NCBI GenBank assembly: GCA_044233795.1
Contig: JBIIJL010000090.1
Location: forward strand, 1 to 7,431
DNA length: 7,431 nt
Origin: JBIIJL01 sp044233795
Lineage (GTDB): Bacteria; Pseudomonadota; Gammaproteobacteria; Legionellales; Legionellaceae
Direction of reading: 5' to 3'
The position numbers were made by a program, and so were the translations under genes. Position 1 is the first letter of the stretch. The number at the start of each line of letters is the position of its first letter. The notes under the pieces were generated by a model. It saw nothing but the letters and a program-made list of their open reading frames with translations, was not told where the DNA came from and ran no database searches. This document shows positions 1-5,391 of the stretch, piece after piece.

Positions 1-330
1 ACTTGTGCTCGAAGCACTACTTGCAATAGGTGGTGTTGCGCTCTGTGTCGCACTTGATGAAAATTCACTTGTACTCGAAGCACTACTTGCAATAGGTGGT
101 GTTGCACTCTGTGTCGCACTTGATGAAAATTCACTTGGGCTCGAAGCACTACTTGCAATAGGTGGTGTTGCACTCTGTGTCGCACTTGATGAAAATTCAC
201 TTGTACTCGAAGCACTACTTGCAACAGGTGGTGTTGCACTCTGTGTCGCACTTGATGAAAATTCACTTGTGCTCGAAGCACTACTTGCAACAGGTGGTGT
301 TGCACTCTGTGTCGCACTTGATGATATTGC
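1..330. repeat. 66-bp tandem repeat, five copies (continues past left edge)
   Basis: Copies begin at 1, 67, 133, 199 and 265 with an exact 66-bp period, which keeps the reading frame (22 codons). The copies differ at only a few positions: gtgctc, gtactc or gggctc near the start of each unit; aatagg (copies 1-3) against aacagg (copies 4-5); and gcgctc in copy 1 only. In the minus-strand frame these give Thr to Pro in copy 3, Ile to Val, and two silent Ser changes. The right-most copy (265-330) diverges at its outer end, giving Ala-Ile instead of Glu-Phe, and marks the array boundary. Copies 1 and 5 contain the small perfect inverted repeat GTGCT-cga-AGCAC. The array may continue to the left. 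Confidence 0.97.
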
Positions 331-525
331 ATTTGTAGGCATGGGTTGTGTGTCTGTATCCGTTTCCGTAAATGGAATAGAGGCAGAGGTAATTGGCTCA
401 GTTACTGTTGTCTGTGGTATCACTATAATTGCTTGGACAGCTTCGCCTAGTGCGCCTACTATCACCCCTCCAAGCAAGCTTTTGTTTGAACCTTTCTTTT
501 TAACCTTTCCATGTTGCTTTCCCAT
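1..525 (-). CDS. Partial gene: Ser/Ala/Thr-rich tandem-repeat protein (5' end; truncated by left window edge)
   Basis: An open frame starts at ATG 525 and runs to the window edge without a stop, giving 175 visible residues. Residues 1-16 are Lys/Gly-rich (MGKQHGKVKKKGSNKS). Residues 17-36 are hydrophobic with one Glu and could be an atypical membrane-targeting segment. Residues 37-65 are rich in Thr, Pro and acidic residues. From residue 66 onward come five tandem 22-residue repeats (consensus EFSSSATQSATPP, then I or V, then ASSASSTS). The strand is chosen because a promoter with a perfect -10 (573-602) and a GGAG ribosome binding site (534-537, 8 bases from the ATG) precede it, and because the repeat composition is typical of extended surface or secreted repeat regions. 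The plus strand is also stop-free here but has no comparable start signals. Function is not recognised. The C-terminus lies outside the window, so secretion or anchoring cannot be judged. Confidence 0.72.
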   Translation of the reverse strand, partial: MGKQHGKVKKKGSNKSLLGGVIVGALGEAVQAIIVIPQTTVTEPITSASIPFTETDTDTQPMPTNAISSSATQSATPPVASSASSTSEFSSSATQSATPPVASSASSTSEFSSSATQSATPPIASSASSPSEFSSSATQSATPPIASSASSTSEFSSSATQSATPPIASSASSTS

Positions 526-533
526 AGCGCGCA

Positions 534-537
534 CTCC
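534..537 (-). promoter_or_regulatory. Ribosome binding site of the repeat-protein gene
   Basis: GGAG on the minus strand, 8 bases upstream of the ATG at 525. With the promoter it decides which strand of the repeat array is coding. Confidence 0.6.
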
Positions 538-572
538 GTTAAATTGATGTCTCATCCGACAATAAGCGGTAA

Positions 573-602
573 ATTATACGGAATATATATTCATATTGTG
601 AA
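573..602 (-). promoter_or_regulatory. Sigma-70 type promoter of the repeat-protein gene
   Basis: Read on the minus strand, TTCACA (597-602, five of six matches to the -35 consensus) is followed after 18 bases by a perfect TATAAT (573-578). The predicted transcript would start near 566 and leave a leader of about 40 bases before the ATG at 525. This is the best promoter-like match I found in the window and supports minus-strand transcription. Confidence 0.65.
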
Positions 603-954
603 TTTAATTTGAATGATACTTAGAGTAAATCATTCAATGTTTGGAGCCCTCTCCTCCCCAATTTACCATCGATTTAGATGCTATCTCAGGTTCCTGTATC
701 ATCAGCATATCCCCACAACCTTTAATGACTTCAAAACTCGCAGTAGGACGTTATCGGCGATCTAGCTTGAAGGCTTATAAAACTCATTATCGTATTTACC
801 AGCAATCAAAGTTGTTTGAGTCTTAATATTAAGTAATACATCTTCGAATATACTCAATCCAGCATGGCGTGATTTATACGAAGAAATATGTTCTTAACAT
901 AAGTATCTCCTGGATCAACTATGTTTCAACAATTTTTAAATTACCAATAATTGT
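603..954. other. Gene-free stretch with no recognisable feature
   Basis: I see no convincing gene here. Short open stretches exist on both strands (for example 641-826 on the plus strand, starting at TTG), but they lack a good ribosome binding site and show no recognisable protein motif. The stretch lies between the promoter of the repeat-protein gene and insertion-sequence remnants, so it may be decayed mobile DNA, such as the 3' flank of the IS110 remnant. No tRNA-like or terminator-like structure was recognised. Confidence 0.5.
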
Positions 955-1150
955 TCATGATGTCAAAAGTTGGCTCAAATTAAAGTCTCTTATTCTGGCA
1001 TTAGCTATCACAATAATTTTTCTCATTAAAGCAGTTAGTGCAACCATTTTTTTCTTTCCAGTAGCTATTAAGCCATTATAAAAACTTTTCAAGTTAGAGT
1101 TAGAGTTTCTGGCAGCCATAGCTGCTAAAAAAAGCTATGATGCGAGTTGA
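955..1150 (-). pseudogene. IS110-family transposase remnant (C-terminal end, frameshifted)
   Basis: Read on the minus strand from about 1150 down to the TGA at 955-957, the translation resembles the C-terminal end of the Transposase_20 domain of IS110/IS116 transposases. It shows an AAMAARN block, a SFYNGLIATGKKK block and a VALTALMRKIIVIANA block, matching the family pattern of (Y/F)xAA, then FYxRLxxxGKxxK, then VALxAxMRKLLVILNA. The frame is intact from about 1132 to 955. Upstream it meets a TAG, but the family match continues in the neighbouring frame (STRIIAF) if one T of a seven-T run (1124-1130) is removed. It is therefore a truncated, frameshifted relic without its N-terminal catalytic part. 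It abuts an IS1-type remnant on the other strand. Confidence 0.68.
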
Positions 1151-1307
1151 TATGATTAAAATCGAAGAAGTTGAATTTGACGAGATGTAAAGCTTTGTTG
1201 GTAAAAAGTCATACCAACGCTGGTTATGGCATGCGATTTACCATAATACTCATGAGGTACTCGCATATCATTTTGAATCACTACCAAAAATTATACGCCC
1301 CAAATAG
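1140..1307 (+). pseudogene. IS1-family transposase remnant (internal fragment)
   Basis: In the frame containing ATG 1152 the plus strand reads KIEEVEFDEM, then a TAA at 1188-1190, then SFVGKKSYQRWLWHAIYHNT and HEVLAYHFE, before a stop at 1305-1307. This matches the core of IS1-type transposases as I know it: a DE(M/L)WSFVGxK block with the first catalytic Asp, followed by QRWLW(H/Y)A and (V/I)LAYxF(G). The Trp codon expected after DEM is replaced by the stop, and family similarity fades after about 1275, so the copy is dead and truncated at both ends. Exact boundaries are uncertain. It lies back to back with the IS110 remnant, which suggests successive insertions at one site. Confidence 0.65.
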
Positions 1308-1353
1308 CAAAACATACTTGTTCAAAATAATAACTCCAACTTTCCTGGCAAAA

Positions 1354-1359
1354 TATAAT
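1354..1359 (+). promoter_or_regulatory. Possible -10 box for the 131-aa orphan gene
   Basis: A perfect TATAAT lies 45 bases upstream of ATG 1405. The hexamer 17 bases further upstream (1331-1336, taactc) is a poor -35, so this is a weak call in AT-rich DNA. Confidence 0.3.
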
Positions 1360-1404
1360 GTGTCTTCTATACTTAATAAACCTGTGGTAAAAGTAGGAAG
1401 ATGT

Positions 1405-1800
1405 ATGATTACCATCAAACTCAAAGACAATTCACGTCTTTTCCTTGAGGAGGGTGAGTATAAAGGCAACATTTCTCATGCCCAACAACTCATCCAAGCA
1501 TTTTGTAATGAGCCTCACCATAGCGTATTCGTAACTGGATATGGGCTTGATCAAAGTATTGTTCACATCAACGATGAAGAATTTCGATTTGGTAAACCAG
1601 GCATTTTATTATCTTCTATGCTCAAATGGTGCTGTATTAAATCAACAAATTCAGAAGATTATGATGAGGAAAAAGACAGACCGAGCTTAGAACTCAGAGG
1701 CATCAGTGTGCTTGGTCTTTTTGCTAAAAAAGATCAGACACCCGATGATGATAGATTAAAAAATAAGTCATTACCGAGCGCCGGTAACATTACTCTTTAA
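1405..1800 (+). CDS. Small orphan protein of unknown function (131 aa)
   Basis: I do not recognise the family. The frame is open from about 1156, but its first part overlaps the IS1 remnant in another frame. I therefore choose ATG 1405, which has AGGA at 1395-1398 (6 bases away) and a perfect TATAAT 45 bases further up (1354-1359). The resulting protein starts MITIKLKDNSRLFLEEGEYK and includes HAQQLIQAF, VFVTGYGLDQ and EEFRFGKPG, then a Cys-Cys pair (KWCCIKS). A highly charged stretch (EDYDEEKDR) and a polar tail follow. It has no signal peptide or membrane segment, so it is probably cytosolic or an exported effector-like protein. The upstream open codons (1281-1404) could be the rest of a longer gene cut by the insertion, in which case this is a 5'-truncated relic. 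Its 3' end overlaps the convergent peptide gene by 30 bases. Confidence 0.5.
   Translation: MITIKLKDNSRLFLEEGEYKGNISHAQQLIQAFCNEPHHSVFVTGYGLDQSIVHINDEEFRFGKPGILLSSMLKWCCIKSTNSEDYDEEKDRPSLELRGISVLGLFAKKDQTPDDDRLKNKSLPSAGNITL
1771..1787 (-). terminator. Possible weak terminator hairpin at the convergent gene ends
   Basis: TTACCG-agcgc-CGGTAA is a perfect 6-base inverted repeat with a 5-base loop that includes the stop codon of the minus-strand peptide gene. On the minus strand it is followed after about 9 bases by a run of six T (ATTTTTTA). The stem is short and the T run is not adjacent, so the call is tentative. Confidence 0.28.
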
Positions 1801-1968
1801 ATCGTGAGTACTTCTCATCGGTATTTTGAGATGATCAGGTTTAACATAGCGAAGAGGTGCCGCCTCACTTCCATTATCAATTGGCCCTGAAGCGCTTGCC
1901 ACCCCCCAAATACCCAAATTATATAAACCTACAAAAGTCACCAGCATCAACTGTTTTATGCTCAGCAT
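1771..1968 (-). CDS. Small secreted peptide with signal sequence (65 aa, unknown function)
   Basis: Start ATG 1968 is preferred over the in-frame ATG 1980 because GGGGAG (1973-1978) lies 4 bases upstream of it. The product begins MLSIKQ, followed by a hydrophobic core (residues 7-23, LMLVTFVGLYNLGIWGV) and an Ala-Ser-Ala at 24-26, the classical signal peptidase I pattern. About 39 mature residues remain, polar and basic towards the end (KPDHLKIPMRSTHDLK). The product is probably periplasmic or exported. I do not recognise the family, and no homologue can be named. The gene is convergent with the plus-strand orphan and overlaps its last 30 bases. It stands alone, downstream of fadE and separated from it by a 152-base gap with its own promoter-like elements. 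It could instead be a chance frame, but the start signal and signal peptide together argue against that. Confidence 0.55.
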   Translation of the reverse strand: MLSIKQLMLVTFVGLYNLGIWGVASASGPIDNGSEAAPLRYVKPDHLKIPMRSTHDLKSNVTGAR

Positions 1969-2024
1969 GTTACTCCCCATCTTAACCTATGAGATAACCC
2001 TCATGAATTTAATTAAGGTATTTT

Positions 2025-2046
2025 GACGCTAACATATTATAGCGTC
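2025..2046. promoter_or_regulatory. Inverted repeat enclosing the -10 box of the secreted-peptide gene (possible operator)
   Basis: GACGCTA (2025-2031) and TAGCGTC (2040-2046) form a perfect 7-base inverted repeat with an 8-base centre. On the minus strand a perfect TATAAT lies at 2036-2041 inside it, about 70 bases upstream of ATG 1968. No T run follows on either strand, so a terminator is unlikely, while a repressor site over the -10 region is plausible. A second TATAAT lies at 2058-2063. Neither has a good -35. Confidence 0.38.
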
Positions 2047-2120
2047 CATATGGGTTAATTATAGACTACTAATTTTGTATTTAGTCCCACACTCCCGTTA
2101 TCACCAGAAATTTTCATGCC

Positions 2121-4586
2121 TCATGACATTGCCAAACCATCTTGAGGTACTTTGTGTGCCGCTCTTATCATTGACTGATGCTGTAGCTCTTCTGAACTGA
2201 AGTCATCTACTGCAATGACCATTTGTCTTGCCTGTTCGGCTACTCTCAAACGCTGAGCCTCTGCCGTTGTTATCAAGTTAAGTGCTTCTGCTTCATCAAT
2301 TTGCTTAAAATAACCTTGTGATATAAGCATACCTTTTTTTACTGCTTGTAGTACTTTCTTTTCTAATGCTTCAACACCTACAATCAAATGAAAGGCCTGC
2401 TCCAAACGACCTACCGGACAATTATCTAACACTTCACAAAAAGCAAGCCTTATCAGGCGTTGCCGTGTTTCGTTGGGTGTAGACACCAATACCGCCACTT
2501 GATGCCCAAGCACATCAGAAGGCTTATACCGCTTACTTCCGAAAGGTAACAAAACCAATCGTAACAGGCCTCGACAAAATCGACTCGGAAAATTTGCAAC
2601 AACGCCTCTTAAAGCAGACTCACATGCATGAAGCAAGTCTTGACAACACCACTCGACTAGCGGCAAATCAGAACTTGGTTCACCGTCCTGAGAGTAGCGT
2701 TTCAACACAGCTGATAGAAGATACAAATTGCTTAACATATCACCCAAACGTGCTGATAATTTTTCCTTTCTTTTCAACTCACTGCCGATCAATATCATCG
2801 AGAAATCAGCCAAAAAGGCTAAATGTCTGCTATATCTTAGAATAGACCGATAATATCGACTAACATTACTTGCTGGAGCTTTACACCATCGCCCATCGGT
2901 CACCGACAATACAAACGATTGGATAAAATTCGATAATATAAAACCAAAATGCCCCCAAAATGCTTTATCAAATCGGTTAAGATCGTTTTGTGACACGCCC
3001 TGCATTTCGTCGAATAGATAAGGATGACAACGAATAGCTCCTTGACCAAAAATAATCAAGCTGCGAGATAAAATATTCGCCCCCTCAACCGTAATACAAA
3101 TTGGTGTACCCTGATAAGAGCGTGCGATGTAATTGCTAGGTCCTAAACAAATCCCCTTGCCACCATGAATATCCATTGCATCAATAGCCACTTGACGGGC
3201 GCGTTCTGTGGTGTGGTATTTTAAAATTGCTCCTGCCACAGCGGGTTTTGCACCTTGATCTATTTCAGTTGCTGCCATCGTCAAGGCAGCGTCAATTATA
3301 TAGGTATTTGCAGCAATTCTTGCCAATGGCTCCTCAATACCTTCAAAGTTTGCAATCGCTTGATTAAATTGTCTTCGAACACGCGCATATGCTCCACTAA
3401 CGAGGGCACCTACTTGCGCACCACCTGACGCACTTGAAGGCAATGAAATTGCGCGCCCTGCACTTAAACACTCCATCAACATTTTCCAACCTTTTCCTGC
3501 CATATGAGCGCCGCCAATGAGGCAGTCAATAGGCACAAACACATTGTGACCTTGCGTTGGCCCATTCATAAAGGCAATATTTAGCGGAAAATGACGTCGC
3601 CCTTTAATAACACCAGGCGTAGTTGCAGGAATCAAAGCGCAACTGATGCCTATATCATGCCCTTTACCAAGAAGATTTTCTGGATCGTAGAGTTTAAATG
3701 CCAACCCTATGACAGTTGCGACTGGACAAAGAGTAATATAACGTTTATTCCAAGAAAGCCTTATCCCAAGGACGTTCTCTCCATTAATCTCTTCATAGGT
3801 GACAATGCCACTATCTGTAATGGAAGCTGCATCTGAACCTGCATCCTTTCCAGTTAAAGCAAAACACGGAATCTCAACACCTGATGCAAGTCTCGGTAAG
3901 TAATAGGTTTTTTGCTCTTCAGTGCCATACTTTAGCAACAATTCCGCAGGCCCCAAAGAATTTGGAACCGCCACTGTAGTGGCTGCTGTAATTGAACGAC
4001 CATACAATTTAACCAATACAGACATTACAGCCGTCGCTGAGAACTCAAGGCCCCCATAAATTTTAGGGATAATCATACCCAAAAATTTTTCTGCCTTAAT
4101 ATGGTCCCAAGCTTCAGGCGGCAAATCTTGGCGAACATGCGTAACATCCCAATCATCTAACATTCGACATAAAACGTTGGTTGGGCCGTCTAAAAAAGCC
4201 TGTTCCTCAAATGTAAGTTTGGTAAATGGCTGGCTTTGTAATATCCCAAGATTCGGTGAGCCACTGAAAAGCTCTCCCTCAAATCCCACTGTACCGGCCT
4301 CTAAAGCTTCACGCTCAGTATCTGACATTTTAGGCATCAATCGGCTATAAAGCTTTAAAATATGTCGAGACACCAAAGCACGACGTAATGGTGGAATCGA
4401 TGCCAGTAGCAATAAACTAAACGATAACAACATGAGGGAGCTCTGGACTAAGGCATGGCTTGCAAAGCAAAAATAAAGTCCCAAACAAATGGAAAAAGCG
4501 ATAGTCATGACAACGACTGATGCTTCTTTTGCAATTAAAAAAACAAGAAATGAAACGACCAAAAAATATATTATGCCACTAAACAC
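2121..4586 (-). CDS. fadE: Acyl-CoA dehydrogenase FadE (821 aa)
   Basis: FadE catalyses the first step of fatty-acid beta-oxidation, turning acyl-CoA into trans-2-enoyl-CoA with FAD. The protein follows E. coli FadE (814 aa) from end to end. Residues about 2-70 are hydrophobic membrane segments. Then come AEEQAFLDGP-like (here FEEQAFLDGP) and PPEAWDHIK. FALTGKDAGSDAA (about 242-254) is the FAD/substrate signature, followed by LSWNKRYITL and GRRHFPLN. VEGANILSRS, with Glu 501, corresponds to the catalytic base position of acyl-CoA dehydrogenases. GQGAIRCHPY precedes the FadE-specific C-terminal region (DUF1974 type), which includes RLGDMLSNLYL, LPLVEW and NCPVGRLEQA. I choose GTG 4586 because AAGGAG lies 6 bases upstream (4593-4598). 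An in-frame TTG at 4613 would add nine residues but would include that ribosome binding site in the coding region. It is the last gene of a three-gene operon, 13 bases after the hydrolase stop. No frameshift or missing key residue is visible. Confidence 0.96.
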   Translation of the reverse strand: MFSGIIYFLVVSFLVFLIAKEASVVVMTIAFSICLGLYFCFASHALVQSSLMLLSFSLLLLASIPPLRRALVSRHILKLYSRLMPKMSDTEREALEAGTVGFEGELFSGSPNLGILQSQPFTKLTFEEQAFLDGPTNVLCRMLDDWDVTHVRQDLPPEAWDHIKAEKFLGMIIPKIYGGLEFSATAVMSVLVKLYGRSITAATTVAVPNSLGPAELLLKYGTEEQKTYYLPRLASGVEIPCFALTGKDAGSDAASITDSGIVTYEEINGENVLGIRLSWNKRYITLCPVATVIGLAFKLYDPENLLGKGHDIGISCALIPATTPGVIKGRRHFPLNIAFMNGPTQGHNVFVPIDCLIGGAHMAGKGWKMLMECLSAGRAISLPSSASGGAQVGALVSGAYARVRRQFNQAIANFEGIEEPLARIAANTYIIDAALTMAATEIDQGAKPAVAGAILKYHTTERARQVAIDAMDIHGGKGICLGPSNYIARSYQGTPICITVEGANILSRSLIIFGQGAIRCHPYLFDEMQGVSQNDLNRFDKAFWGHFGFILSNFIQSFVLSVTDGRWCKAPASNVSRYYRSILRYSRHLAFLADFSMILIGSELKRKEKLSARLGDMLSNLYLLSAVLKRYSQDGEPSSDLPLVEWCCQDLLHACESALRGVVANFPSRFCRGLLRLVLLPFGSKRYKPSDVLGHQVAVLVSTPNETRQRLIRLAFCEVLDNCPVGRLEQAFHLIVGVEALEKKVLQAVKKGMLISQGYFKQIDEAEALNLITTAEAQRLRVAEQARQMVIAVDDFSSEELQHQSMIRAAHKVPQDGLAMS

Positions 4587-4592
4587 AACGAA

Positions 4593-4598
4593 CTCCTT
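4593..4598 (-). promoter_or_regulatory. Ribosome binding site of fadE, deciding the GTG start
   Basis: AAGGAG on the minus strand, 6 bases before GTG 4586 and just before the hydrolase stop codon region (TGA at 4600-4602). It favours the GTG over the upstream TTG at 4613. Confidence 0.65.
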
Positions 4599-4599
4599 A

Positions 4600-5391
4600 T
4601 CAAGTACAAACAAGCTTATCGATCATATGCATGATTGAATGAGCCGCCTTTTCTGGGTTTTCCATAGGAAACATATGTGAGCCTTTTATCTTAGCATTAA
4701 CAATACCATAATGCTTTTTCATATAGCGCAAATCTAATCGATCAACAACTTTACTTTCACTACCATAAATCAAGCCGGTAGGCACACTTAATTTACCCTC
4801 ATAAGCATACAAAATATGGGGGATGGTTCGGTATATTTGATATTCAATTTTGCTATCAAATCGAAGATGATATCCTTCACTCGACTTTGTTAAACCATAT
4901 TCAACATAATCATCAAGACATTCTTGCGAAAATGTTTGGAACAATTTGCGAGTTTTTAAGTAACTCAATACTTGACTACGTGTTTGCCAATGAACTTGGC
5001 GCCCTCTCGTGCGATGCGCTGGGGTTAGCCTATCTATCATCCCAAAAGCTTTAGAAAAGCACACAATACTCGATTTGAATCGACCTATCAGTGGTGAATC
5101 TAGCAAAATCACAGCTTTAAATAAGGAGGGATCCTGAATTGCTGCCAACAAACTTAAAACACCACCCAAAGAATGCCCTACCGCAATCACGGGCCGTTTG
5201 GAAAGGTCCTGTACGCTCTCGATAATCTCATCTACAAGGGTATGCCAATTGTCAGTCACAGGGAATCGTTCTGAATGTCCTACTTTATCGACGTACAAAC
5301 ATTCAAAGCGTGTCTCTAACGCATTAAACAATTGCCGATAGCAAGGGCCTGGAAACCCATTACCATGAGCAAAATAAATTATCTCCCTCAC
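4600..5391 (-). CDS. Alpha/beta-hydrolase fold protein (263 aa)
   Basis: This is a serine hydrolase of the alpha/beta fold, probably cytosolic, with an unknown ester or thioester substrate. The HGNGFP motif (9-14) forms the oxyanion-hole strand end. GHSLGG (72-77) is the nucleophile elbow with Ser 74. Asp 217 in the SKVVDRLD segment is a likely acid, and His 239 in GSHMFPMENP is the likely catalytic His. No signal peptide is visible and the length is typical of the fold. The start is GTG 5391, whose GTGA overlaps the stop of the upstream DUF1189 gene by 4 bases. There is no strong ribosome binding site at normal distance (AAGGGAAGG lies about 19 bases up), so translational coupling is likely. 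Being followed by fadE 13 bases downstream suggests an acyl-ester or acyl-CoA substrate (lipase, esterase or thioesterase), which is inference only. Confidence 0.88.
   Translation of the reverse strand: MREIIYFAHGNGFPGPCYRQLFNALETRFECLYVDKVGHSERFPVTDNWHTLVDEIIESVQDLSKRPVIAVGHSLGGVLSLLAAIQDPSLFKAVILLDSPLIGRFKSSIVCFSKAFGMIDRLTPAHRTRGRQVHWQTRSQVLSYLKTRKLFQTFSQECLDDYVEYGLTKSSEGYHLRFDSKIEYQIYRTIPHILYAYEGKLSVPTGLIYGSESKVVDRLDLRYMKKHYGIVNAKIKGSHMFPMENPEKAAHSIMHMIDKLVCT

Noticed and set aside
1..330. Tandem repeat as a possible CRISPR array
   Set aside because: The 66-bp units are contiguous with no unique spacers and keep a reading frame, so this is a coding repeat.
5..547. Plus-strand open frame of 180 residues across the repeat array (GTG start)
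   Set aside because: It only exists because the repeat period is a multiple of three. It has no visible ribosome binding site or promoter inside the window, and the minus strand has a full set of start signals.
641..826. Plus-strand 61-residue frame
   Set aside because: TTG start, no good ribosome binding site, no recognisable motif, and no typical codon pattern.
869..1081. Plus-strand 70-residue hydrophobic frame
   Set aside because: It is antisense to the IS110 transposase remnant, whose family motifs are clear on the minus strand.
1171..1404. N-terminal extension of the orphan gene from TTG 1171
   Set aside because: The first part overlaps the IS1 transposase remnant in another frame, and the ATG at 1405 has better start signals.
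1281..1472. Minus-strand 63-residue frame
   Set aside because: Antisense to the orphan gene, no motif and no good start signal.
2047..2120. Terminator for fadE
   Set aside because: I looked for a hairpin followed by a T run after the fadE stop on the minus strand and found none; the GGGAGTGTGGGAC stretch there is not an inverted repeat.
2594..2845. Plus-strand frames inside fadE (also 3591-3836)
   Set aside because: Shadows of fadE, which matches its family over the full length.
4587..4613. Upstream TTG start of fadE (adds nine residues)
   Set aside because: The AAGGAG ribosome binding site would lie inside the coding sequence; GTG 4586 is correctly spaced from it.
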